Shown piece after piece: positions 17,780 through 25,681 of a DNA stretch of 64,000 nt. Numbering within the stretch: position 1 is the first letter of the stretch; each line of letters starts with the position of its first letter. The notes under the pieces are model-generated. The model was not told the origin of the DNA. It was given only the letters and a program-made list of their open reading frames with translations, and did no database searches. Location: positions 124,001-188,000 of IMG/VR virus record IMGVR_UViG_3300033148_006102; one strand, 5' to 3'. Origin of the DNA: a virus. The position numbers and the translations under genes are program-made.

Positions 17780-18313
17780 ATGAGCGACCATGATCCTGCC
17801 ACTGAGGCACTGTTAGCTGATTTGCAGCACATCAACGAAACGCCTGCAATCAAGCTGGCTGAAGAAGTTGGTGCGCCTACAATCGGTATGGAGGCAGCCG
17901 ATTATTTGGCCAACTCCATTGATGAGGATGCGAACCAAGTCAAGCAGGCAAATGATCTGCGTGAGGGCATCATTGACGACGAAACCCTGAAGCTCGCTGC
18001 GGAAAAAGCAGCTGAGGATAAAGGGGAAGACGATGATGAAGGGGAAGAGAAGGGCAAGAAAGCTCCTCCTTTCGGCAAGCAGCACGGAAAAGGCAAAGGC
18101 AAAGGTGACTGCAAGATGGCGGAAGAAGAGGATCTTCCGTGGGGCAAAGAAGCGGCCGATTTGCCGCCGGCTCTCGATCTGGAATTCTGGACGCAGACTG
18201 GTCCAGAAGAGGTCACAACCAAGTTTGCCGAGGGCTTCATGGAAGAGCTGCAGTCCCACGGCGATGAGTTCGGCAAGGCCTATGACGATATCCTAGCCGT
18301 AGCAGTTCGGTAA
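17780..18313 (+). CDS. Acidic protein with K-x-A-E motifs
   Basis: 177 residues, very acidic in the middle with a Lys/Gly patch (GKQHGKGKGKGDCK). KLAE, KMAE and KFAE are present. GGAGATAACAC precedes the ATG. It resembles the small acidic proteins near 11-12.7 kb in composition although it sits among tail genes. No family recognised. Confidence 0.75.
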   Translation: MSDHDPATEALLADLQHINETPAIKLAEEVGAPTIGMEAADYLANSIDEDANQVKQANDLREGIIDDETLKLAAEKAAEDKGEDDDEGEEKGKKAPPFGKQHGKGKGKGDCKMAEEEDLPWGKEAADLPPALDLEFWTQTGPEEVTTKFAEGFMEELQSHGDEFGKAYDDILAVAVR

Positions 18314-18324
18314 ATATCGTCAAT

Positions 18325-18347
18325 CTGGTGTTATGCCATAATCCCAG
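18325..18347 (+). promoter_or_regulatory. Dispersed 23-bp palindromic element, copy B (intergenic)
   Basis: Left half CTGGTGTTATG, centre C, right half CATAATCCCAG. It fills the gap between two plus-strand genes and ends 8 bases before the ATG at 18356. It has the same orientation as transcription. Confidence 0.6.
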
Positions 18348-18355
18348 GTAAGCTC

Positions 18356-19018
18356 ATGGCTATTCGAGTTTGGAGATATCACGTTGACATCGAGCGCAGG
18401 CGTCCTCTTACACAAGGGGCGCCTGGCTCTGCCAGCGATATGCCTGGCGATCAGGAATTGGAGCTCAAGCTTCAGCAACTCGGGTCGCGGGCAACCGGTT
18501 TACTCAATTACACAGCTGCGCCTCTCACCACAGAAACTTTCACCATTAATGACGGTGATACTGTTCCGGGCGGTTATACGTTTGAGTACGATACGTCACG
18601 TCGTGCCGAAAATGGTGCATTGCTTTCTAGCGGCAATACTGCCATTGACATCTCTGCAGATCCGACGAATCTTCATTACGCGATGGAGCAAACGGTCAAG
18701 GCTATCAATGTCTGCCCCGTTAAAGTTTCTGCGAAGATATACACGGAGCAGGACACTTCTGGTGCTGGTGGTGCGCCAAACGGCATTATTCAATTGATCC
18801 ATCATAAACCTGGTGTAATTGGTAATAAGGCGCTTGCCGAGGCCAGTACAGTAATGACAGTTACTGGTATGTCTGATGGCGGTAATGCGCCGACAGCTGT
18901 AAACACGCTTTCTGCACAGTTCCTTGGTACAGAAGGTACCACTTTTGTAATCGTCTGGGATGACGCCGCTGTTGCTAAGCGCGCGCCCGGAGATGAAGCG
19001 ACGACCTTCCCACCATAG
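18356..19018 (+). CDS. Structural protein sharing a domain with the tail sheath
   Basis: 220 residues. The segment ETFTINDGDTVPGGYTFEYD followed by AIDISADPTNLHYAMEQTV and IQLIHHKPGVIGNKAL resembles a beta-rich module present in the sheath insert (GTTKRFEFDKTG, NIEIDIS, TQQILGAAGN). This points to a tail-associated role, inferred from the shared module and position. Confidence 0.75.
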   Translation: MAIRVWRYHVDIERRRPLTQGAPGSASDMPGDQELELKLQQLGSRATGLLNYTAAPLTTETFTINDGDTVPGGYTFEYDTSRRAENGALLSSGNTAIDISADPTNLHYAMEQTVKAINVCPVKVSAKIYTEQDTSGAGGAPNGIIQLIHHKPGVIGNKALAEASTVMTVTGMSDGGNAPTAVNTLSAQFLGTEGTTFVIVWDDAAVAKRAPGDEATTFPP

Positions 19019-19030
19019 TAGAGATGTCCG

Positions 19031-19729
19031 ATGGCCAATGACCCAGTTGCGTACCAAGAGCAGCTCATTGGGCAGGTTGGACTTGATGAGGATCTGCTCA
19101 ACAATGAGATGTTGAGGCCGCTGGCTTTTGCCCGCCGCTTAATTGTCGACGGGATTAAGGGTATGTTTTCCCAAGAATGGTGGGGACCAAATAATACTTG
19201 CCGTAATCCCTTTATCTTCAAATCCAAGGACGGCGATAATGCACCAGATAGCCTGCTACATATTCACGTGGAGCAGGCTGAAGAACAGACGCTCGAAGAT
19301 GGCCGGTATTACATTATCGTGGCAAGCGGACCGACGGCGTTTGAACGTACAGCTATCGGTAATTTCGCTGGTAATATGATCGCAACACCAAGTGATCGTG
19401 GCGACTACACCGCTATGGTCAGTTCGTCGGTGAACATCACGTGTAAGGCAAAGAAGTGGCCGAAGGCAGAATTGCTTGCGCAGTACGTGGCGCTATTTCT
19501 ATTGTTCTTCCAACCAATTCTTCGTCACCGGAGTGCCGCCTTCTCTGTTGGGAATCCGACGGTTTCTGCTAAACAGATAAGTGACGATACCGGGTCACAG
19601 TCACAGCGAAATGACTATGTTGTTAGCATGCCAGTGTCAATGTCTTTGACGTGGACCCTAGCAGACGAAAACATGGACTTGTTGAGGAAAATCGCTACTC
19701 AAGAGGGCTTTCCTCCAAATTGCGTATAA
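19031..19729 (+). CDS. Putative tail completion / tail terminator protein
   Basis: 232 residues, mixed alpha/beta, with a hydrophobic segment (AQYVALFLLFFQPIL, about 155-170). It sits immediately before the sheath gene, where tail-terminator and neck proteins are often found. No signature motif; function inferred from order. Confidence 0.72.
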   Translation: MANDPVAYQEQLIGQVGLDEDLLNNEMLRPLAFARRLIVDGIKGMFSQEWWGPNNTCRNPFIFKSKDGDNAPDSLLHIHVEQAEEQTLEDGRYYIIVASGPTAFERTAIGNFAGNMIATPSDRGDYTAMVSSSVNITCKAKKWPKAELLAQYVALFLLFFQPILRHRSAAFSVGNPTVSAKQISDDTGSQSQRNDYVVSMPVSMSLTWTLADENMDLLRKIATQEGFPPNCV

Positions 19730-19738
19730 GGTGAGAAC

Positions 19739-22570
19739 ATGGCAAATCCCGGAGCTATTCGTCGTCCATTTGTTGACGTGTATCAGATCTACCGGCAGTC
19801 GACACCGATCCTGCCACGTGTGGATCTGCCTGTTGTTGTGATCGGTTTGTGCCGGCAGGTTGTGTACGAAGAAAGCGCGGGTTCGCATGCGCTGGGTTCG
19901 ACAACTGTGCTAAATATTCCAGGCATCACAACCTACAGTGCGTCCATAGTTGACGTGGCCGCGATTGGTGGCGAGTACGTTGCACAGAATTCGGACGGTT
20001 CGCGCGATAGTGTGTCTTCGCCAGCGCTTCCACAACTGTTCTTTGTCGATCCTACATACGGCCGTTATACACTTCAGAGTACAGACTTTACCGTTAACGC
20101 GTCGGCTGGAACTGTTACGATCGCATCGGGATTGAATCCTGTTTACGATATTTTGACGGGCACACGTGGCGCGTACAGTGCAGAAGGCGTGTCTCCAGCC
20201 GTAGGCGCCCAACGCGTCTTTACGGACACCAATGTTCCGTCCACCTACGGCGATTTTGTTACAGCTGGTGTGGCGGCAGGTGACCAGATCGTCCTGGCTG
20301 ATGGCAATACTTTTGATGTGGTATCAGTCGTAAATGATTTCACACTGATTGTCACGGATGGCGCTGGTTCTACCTTAACACCGACCAGTACTGGCACGAA
20401 TCAATCTTACACGGTTCGTAAGACCATGACGTCAGGCTCAGGTACGATTCTGATGTCTTACGCCGCGAATCGTAGCGACTACGCGAACCAGTTGCTCGAG
20501 CTCACCAACCAGAACGAAGTCTTTGATGTGCTGGGACCATCTATTCCGCTGAATCCATTGGCGATGGCGGTAGATTTGGTGATGCGCAATTCACAAACGC
20601 GTGTATTCGCGTTGATGCTATCAAGTGACGATCTTACAGGTCACTTGGCTGCGTTGGATGTGTTAACGAATAGTCGTGATGTTTACGGTCTAGTTCCACT
20701 GACTGAGGATCAGACTATTTTGGCGGAATACTTGACGCATGTTCTCGCCATGTCGGACCCGATTAAGGCACGTGAACGCGTGTTATGGCGTACCGCATAC
20801 ATGGTTGTTCAGGCGACACGTGACGCCGCTGAATCTTTCCATTCAGTCGCTGTAACCGGCGTCGACAACGAGACTGTTACATTCTCCGTTACGCCGGGTA
20901 ATTCGAACATCCAGAATTTCGGCGTTGTTGTGGGCGATGTACTGACAGATAACGAAACTGGTGGTACTGGGCGTATTTTGGCTGTTACGCCAGCGGGCGC
21001 AGCAGTCGATGATGACTGCGTGCTTACAATAGCAGTACCAAACACCATTCCTGACAATGCTGTTGCCGCGACCGGCGCTTTCACATGCCAAGATGGCGAC
21101 AAATTTAACGATGGTGATTACCTTGAGCTGATCGATGGTGAAGGTACCACAAAGCGTTTTGAGTTCGACAAAACCGGACTTAACACGCCTGGTGCCGGTA
21201 ACATCGAAATCGATATTTCAACGGCGGCTACTTCAGCCGCGGCAAATGACGGCGATTTCACCTGCGACGTGAAAGCAAACTTTGCTAACAATGAATGGGT
21301 GCGCATAGAAGACGTACTGGGTAACCAATCAACGTATGAAGTCAAGAAGGACGGTACGTTTGTACAGAGCGTGTCCGGCAGCATTGTTGTCGATATTTCG
21401 GGTGTCGGCGTTGTGTCCGGTGCAGATGTCGCGGATGAATTCCGTACGGCTATTACCAACGACACCACGATAAATATCACGCCAAGTGGTGCGACAGCTG
21501 TTGTGGCGATGGCGCAGGATGGCGAAAGCACGGACGGCAATACAACGGTAACGCTCGGTGGCACACCAACCGGTCTATTAGGTAAGACCGATTTTTCGAA
21601 TGGTGCCGACGGTACTGCTGCAGAGATTGTTCCGATCGTGAATGCGGCCATCATCGCGACTGGCATCAAGATCACGACGGACATCACTGGTACGCCGATT
21701 AACGCGTTGACCCAGCAGATCTTGGGCGCGGCTGGTAACACAGCTTCACCGACGTACACACCATTTGCGTCTGGTACTGGTATCACAGCCATCACGACCT
21801 TCTCCGGTGGCACTGGCTCGAACTGGGTTGATTGGATTATCCAGAGTCAGGCGTTGACCACTGATCAACAGGCCATAGCAATTGCGCAGCACACAGATGA
21901 TATGGACTGCATGCGCGTGCGGAACCTGTGGCCGGATGACATGGATATGGTCTTCGGTGATACGTCTGCGGGTATTACAGCACAGTCAGGTGCCGGCTTC
22001 TGGGGCGGCGATGATGTTATCTGGCTGAACGCCGGTGGTTATTGGGGTTGCCTGATGGAGGCTGCGAAGCGTGCTCGGATTCGTCCGGGTCTGCCGCTTA
22101 CCGGTCAGCCAGGCGCAGGTATCTTCCGTCTCCGCGGCGTTGAAGATAGGTTTACGCGCGACCAGCTTGATCGCATTGTATCTACTGGTACGTACTTGCT
22201 TGAGCAGCCTACGGGCGAAGGTGGCGCAGTATCAGCTGTTATCGCGACTACGTCCGATGACAGTGATTTGAGTGTGGCCTACGAGATGGGTATCTCGCAG
22301 GTTGACTTGTATACCAAACTGTTGCGCCGTACGGTACGGCCGCTGTTTGGACGGCACGCGCTGGACTCCAACTTCTTGGCGGTTCTTGGAGCCAAGGCTG
22401 AGGCAGTTGGTAATCTAATGACGCGTCCGGAAGCACAGAACGCAGAATCAGTCAGCATTCGTTCACTGACACGTGATCCGAACAATCGTGATCAGATCAT
22501 CATGGATGTGAACTTTGTGCAGCTATCGGCGGCGAATGGCGGGGTCGTACGGATCTACGTCACAGCATAA
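19739..22570 (+). CDS. Contractile tail sheath protein
   Basis: 943 residues. N terminus MANPGAIRRPFVDVYQ, a long central region with repeated beta modules rich in Gly, Thr and Asp (about 430-690), and a conserved-looking C-terminal domain (LDRIVSTGTYLLEQPTGEGG, YTKLLRRTVRPLFGRHALDSN, then a final MDVNFVQLSAANGGVVRIYV). A long variable middle and conserved C-terminal domain are typical of sheath proteins, and a tube-sized gene follows. The size is above the usual 400-700, explained by the inserted modules. AGGTGAG precedes the ATG. Confidence 0.75.
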   Translation: MANPGAIRRPFVDVYQIYRQSTPILPRVDLPVVVIGLCRQVVYEESAGSHALGSTTVLNIPGITTYSASIVDVAAIGGEYVAQNSDGSRDSVSSPALPQLFFVDPTYGRYTLQSTDFTVNASAGTVTIASGLNPVYDILTGTRGAYSAEGVSPAVGAQRVFTDTNVPSTYGDFVTAGVAAGDQIVLADGNTFDVVSVVNDFTLIVTDGAGSTLTPTSTGTNQSYTVRKTMTSGSGTILMSYAANRSDYANQLLELTNQNEVFDVLGPSIPLNPLAMAVDLVMRNSQTRVFALMLSSDDLTGHLAALDVLTNSRDVYGLVPLTEDQTILAEYLTHVLAMSDPIKARERVLWRTAYMVVQATRDAAESFHSVAVTGVDNETVTFSVTPGNSNIQNFGVVVGDVLTDNETGGTGRILAVTPAGAAVDDDCVLTIAVPNTIPDNAVAATGAFTCQDGDKFNDGDYLELIDGEGTTKRFEFDKTGLNTPGAGNIEIDISTAATSAAANDGDFTCDVKANFANNEWVRIEDVLGNQSTYEVKKDGTFVQSVSGSIVVDISGVGVVSGADVADEFRTAITNDTTINITPSGATAVVAMAQDGESTDGNTTVTLGGTPTGLLGKTDFSNGADGTAAEIVPIVNAAIIATGIKITTDITGTPINALTQQILGAAGNTASPTYTPFASGTGITAITTFSGGTGSNWVDWIIQSQALTTDQQAIAIAQHTDDMDCMRVRNLWPDDMDMVFGDTSAGITAQSGAGFWGGDDVIWLNAGGYWGCLMEAAKRARIRPGLPLTGQPGAGIFRLRGVEDRFTRDQLDRIVSTGTYLLEQPTGEGGAVSAVIATTSDDSDLSVAYEMGISQVDLYTKLLRRTVRPLFGRHALDSNFLAVLGAKAEAVGNLMTRPEAQNAESVSIRSLTRDPNNRDQIIMDVNFVQLSAANGGVVRIYVTA

Positions 22571-22582
22571 CGAGGATTCACA

Positions 22583-23362
22583 ATGGCATGCATTGAAACT
22601 TGGAACTGGGCTAGTCAGCACGTACAGACCGAGATCAAGAACGGACGTTATGTGTCCGCAGAATCTGCTTTGGTTCTCGCAGGACCGCCGCGCATTGACA
22701 TGCTCGAAGGTATTGACCCAGGTGTAGAAACACTTGGTGCGTCGTCAGTAGCGTTGGGCCAGGAACGTGAGAATAATGCTGAGTTATTCGGCATAGGACT
22801 GATGTCCGACTTCAACGTCACACAGAATCACCCGCTACGCCGACTCTTCGAGATTGGTTCGAAGCGTTCGTACTTCATTGTTGGCCGTACATTCACACGG
22901 TTCCAGATGGGCCGCGTGAAGTTCTATGGTCCGTCGTTACTACGTGTGCTGTACGCTTACTACCCGCTTGATCGTATCCTGCATGATGCTGCTGCCAGTG
23001 CATTGTATCTGTACTCCCCGCGTGCTGATTGGGGCGAGGACAATCCTGCGCAAATCAAAGCATACGACGCACCAGGTTATGGTGACGATCGTAGCAAGGA
23101 TGCGACCGGCAAGTCGAATCGTGATTTCTGGATCAATTTCCAGTCGCAGATCTTCAGTCAGCCGCTGGGAATTTGCGTCCTGCTCAGAACTGCCGATGAT
23201 TACAACTACGGCGCGTTCTACATGCAGAACACATATCTCGAAAATCATACTTTCAATATCAACTCTGATCAGGTTATGATGGCCGAAGCAGTTACAGGCG
23301 AGTCAGACAACATACGCCCGATTCAGTTGTTGAGTCAGGAAGAGACGCTCGCCGCGGCCTAG
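22583..23362 (+). CDS. Probable tail tube protein
   Basis: 259 residues, directly after the sheath with a GAGG ribosome site. Mixed beta composition (FNVTQNHPLRRLFEIGSKRSYFIVGRTFTRFQMG). Tube genes usually follow sheath genes in myoviruses; no diagnostic motif, so the call depends on order and size. Confidence 0.65.
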   Translation: MACIETWNWASQHVQTEIKNGRYVSAESALVLAGPPRIDMLEGIDPGVETLGASSVALGQERENNAELFGIGLMSDFNVTQNHPLRRLFEIGSKRSYFIVGRTFTRFQMGRVKFYGPSLLRVLYAYYPLDRILHDAAASALYLYSPRADWGEDNPAQIKAYDAPGYGDDRSKDATGKSNRDFWINFQSQIFSQPLGICVLLRTADDYNYGAFYMQNTYLENHTFNINSDQVMMAEAVTGESDNIRPIQLLSQEETLAAA

Positions 23363-23377
23363 TAGCCTGAGGCAAAT

Positions 23378-23923
23378 ATGAGTGATAAGCCGCCGATCGA
23401 TGTCTTCGGCGAAGAGGACATTGATCCAAACGACAGCTCGATAAAAGAGTTGTTCCCCACCTTTGAGGTGCCGGTAGACAGCGCTTTCGCCATAAACCAG
23501 GCGGAAGGCCAGCTGGATACCTATGGTAAAATTTCTAAGAAATATCTTCGGCTAGCCGTCGTCCAGGTCGACATGGGGGCAACAAATCCCCATGGCGTAC
23601 CTGGTGGTGAAATGGGCTGCGCTACGATCCATTACGTACCTTATATGGTGATGGAGAAACAGGCTGCTTCGACGATGGGGCCGATGCCTAGTCATGAATA
23701 TGTTCCACTGGGTGGCAAACAAACAATGACGCTGCCGTATTTTGCGTTCGACGAACACGCCGCCGGTAAGTGGGAGAATGTATCCCTCAAACAGATAGAC
23801 AGCTGGTTTACGGAGTTGATAGCCAGTGCAGAGGTATTGCCACGCGTTCCGCTGCCGAAGCAGTTGTTGGCAATGGGTGACATGTTGCCGAAGATCCTGA
23901 AGGATCGTATGCCGGAGAGCTGA
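23378..23923 (+). CDS. Tail-region protein, unknown function
   Basis: 181 residues, acidic N terminus, then a Gly/Met-rich middle. GAGG lies upstream. Same operon as sheath and tube; could be a tail assembly protein. No family recognised. Confidence 0.75.
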   Translation: MSDKPPIDVFGEEDIDPNDSSIKELFPTFEVPVDSAFAINQAEGQLDTYGKISKKYLRLAVVQVDMGATNPHGVPGGEMGCATIHYVPYMVMEKQAASTMGPMPSHEYVPLGGKQTMTLPYFAFDEHAAGKWENVSLKQIDSWFTELIASAEVLPRVPLPKQLLAMGDMLPKILKDRMPES

Positions 23924-23924
23924 T

Positions 23925-24125
23925 ATGGAAAAGTACGGCGTTGTAGACAAGTGTCCAGTGTGCCATAAACCGATCAATGTTGAACGGGTTAAAGTGGCGA
24001 ACAAATTCGAGCATTACGAAGAAACCCAGAGGAGTTGTACACGATGTGGATACCGGGATGTGGTGGACCATCAGAAAATGGCCCCGTTGCGAGAAACCGA
24101 CGATACCGGCATAGGCGGGGTCTAG
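23925..24125 (+). CDS. Small zinc-ribbon protein
   Basis: 66 residues with CPVC near the N terminus and CTRCGY about 27 residues later, a four-Cys zinc-ribbon arrangement. One base separates it from the previous stop. Could bind nucleic acid or protein; no specific role visible. Confidence 0.75.
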   Translation: MEKYGVVDKCPVCHKPINVERVKVANKFEHYEETQRSCTRCGYRDVVDHQKMAPLRETDDTGIGGV

Positions 24126-24142
24126 GTAACGTAACGTGTACT

Positions 24143-24619
24143 ATGACGCCGAAAGTAGCCGCTCGGTTGTACGACGCGGCTAGCATGTACAAAGATGTAT
24201 CTCAAGCGCGTATCGTGCGCTGGCTGCTGTACGACTACATCAGAGATCCATTTCCTTTAAAGGTTGATCGATCCATTGAGCGTAGAGAGCTCACCTTTTT
24301 ACTAGAAGCCGAACCATATCATAAGCTGCGCCAGATGAAGGCGGAGCACGGGAGCCTGCGGCATGTATATGGAGCTATCGTAGAAGCAGCGTACGATTGG
24401 CTATACGATGTCGCTTGGATGGAACATGAAGATTATGTGACGCTGTGTAGGTTGAAGACTTATGACGATCCAGGATCTTTCACCGAGGGAACAGCAGATT
24501 TTCGCCGAAACACTGAAAGGGGCACGCTTCAAGTTCCCGGAAAGCGGCGAATTCAACTCGCATATTGGCCGTTTTCATTACGTCACCAACAAGGCCGAAC
24601 AGCTACAGTTGTTTGGTAA
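24143..24619 (+). CDS. Hypothetical protein overlapping the next gene
   Basis: 158 residues from ATG 24143; the frame is open further upstream to ATG 24044 and TTG 24035, which would overlap the zinc-ribbon gene. Mostly helical with many Tyr/Arg. The last 50 residues overlap the next gene in another frame by 158 bases and have an atypical Arg/Gln-rich composition. No family recognised. Confidence 0.55.
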   Translation: MTPKVAARLYDAASMYKDVSQARIVRWLLYDYIRDPFPLKVDRSIERRELTFLLEAEPYHKLRQMKAEHGSLRHVYGAIVEAAYDWLYDVAWMEHEDYVTLCRLKTYDDPGSFTEGTADFRRNTERGTLQVPGKRRIQLAYWPFSLRHQQGRTATVVW

Positions 24620-24908
24620 TAGCAACGCTTCGGATAAAACGGAGAAGTCAGAAACCTGGCGAATTCGTATCAGCGTGAATTATACGAAGCCAGCTTATTT
24701 CGAAGCCTTCCAACGTTGGGTCGTCGAATTTGTGCAAAAGCATTTTGACAAGATGCAGATCATTGGTAGGATCGTACACGAGACCGGAGAAGATCTCGGG
24801 ATCAAACCGCAGGCGGATTTGCTTCTGGAGATGATTCCACCTCGTCAGGTCGATCTGGTCCGGGAAACATTGTTGCAAGGTATAATGGAGCATTTTGGAA
24901 AAGAATGA
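24462..24908 (+). CDS. Hypothetical protein
   Basis: 148 residues from ATG 24462. Mixed alpha/beta composition (TWRIRISVNYTKPAYFEAF, then WVVEFVQKHFDKMQIIGRIV). Ends overlapping the sigma gene start (ATGA). No family recognised; coding quality is better than the overlapping tail of the upstream gene. Confidence 0.72.
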   Translation: MTIQDLSPREQQIFAETLKGARFKFPESGEFNSHIGRFHYVTNKAEQLQLFGNSNASDKTEKSETWRIRISVNYTKPAYFEAFQRWVVEFVQKHFDKMQIIGRIVHETGEDLGIKPQADLLLEMIPPRQVDLVRETLLQGIMEHFGKE

Positions 24909-25681
24909 TTCAACCGGCTAGGCTGGAGCCTGACTCCCCACTAGCCCAATTCTTCAGGGATACGTCTGGCAGTGTAGTCCTGAATAAGACCGACGAGCGA
25001 CATCTACTCTACTTAGCTCAAATCGGAGAATCCAAAGCTGCGCAAAAGCTGGCGTTTGCGAATTTGCGTCTGGTCATTACGATCGTTTCCGCGTTCTTCA
25101 AGAAGTATCAGCCTCATCGTTCCAAGCCCGAATCACTGTTCCTTGACTGCGTAATGGCAGGTGTTGAGGGCGTTTACAAGGCCGCGGGTAAATTTGACAT
25201 TACCAAGGGTACAAAGTTTTCTACCTACGTGGTATGGTGGATAAAACATTATGTGCGCAGTGAACTGGTGTTTGACCGCAATGCCACGCAGCCAATCCGG
25301 GTTTTGACAGACATGTCAAAAATCCAGACAGCTATCGTGGACCACGATTCAGTACCAGATTTGGCGGATACCTACGTTGCGCGGGATTTGCCGGCGGAAG
25401 ATGTCGATTACGACACACCGAAGATAACTTGGGAAATGGTGGAATTACTCGAGACCTGTGAAGAGTTGAGCAGTAAGCACCGCAAGATCTTGACAGAACA
25501 TTACGGCCTCTACAATGTGAATCCCAAGACCTACAAGGCATTAGCACAGGAAATGGGCCTCACTACCGAGCGCGTTCGTCAGCTCGAAAATGAGGCCCTT
25601 CGTATCCTGTACTTAAAGATGTCAAAGCCTGCGTTCAACCGGCTAGAGGACACGTTCGAAGAGCATGGGTGTCTGGTCTAG
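24905..25681 (+). CDS. Phage RNA polymerase sigma factor (sigma70 family)
   Basis: 258 residues. Region 2 is clear (about 40-125): LAFANLRLVITIV, LFLDCVMAGVEGVYKAAGKFD, GTKFSTYVVWWIKHYVRSEL. Region 4 HTH is at about 190-235: HRKILTEHYGLY, TYKALAQEMGLTTERVRQLE. It should direct host RNA polymerase to phage promoters, most likely the late virion genes. It is the last gene of the plus-strand operon and starts with an ATGA overlap. Its stop shares CTAG with the convergent gene. Confidence 0.93.
   Translation: MIQPARLEPDSPLAQFFRDTSGSVVLNKTDERHLLYLAQIGESKAAQKLAFANLRLVITIVSAFFKKYQPHRSKPESLFLDCVMAGVEGVYKAAGKFDITKGTKFSTYVVWWIKHYVRSELVFDRNATQPIRVLTDMSKIQTAIVDHDSVPDLADTYVARDLPAEDVDYDTPKITWEMVELLETCEELSSKHRKILTEHYGLYNVNPKTYKALAQEMGLTTERVRQLENEALRILYLKMSKPAFNRLEDTFEEHGCLV

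Noticed and set aside
21118-21813. 231-codon minus-strand frame within the tail sheath gene
   Set aside because: Composition follows the sheath codons read backwards; no start signal and no strand switch elsewhere in the module.
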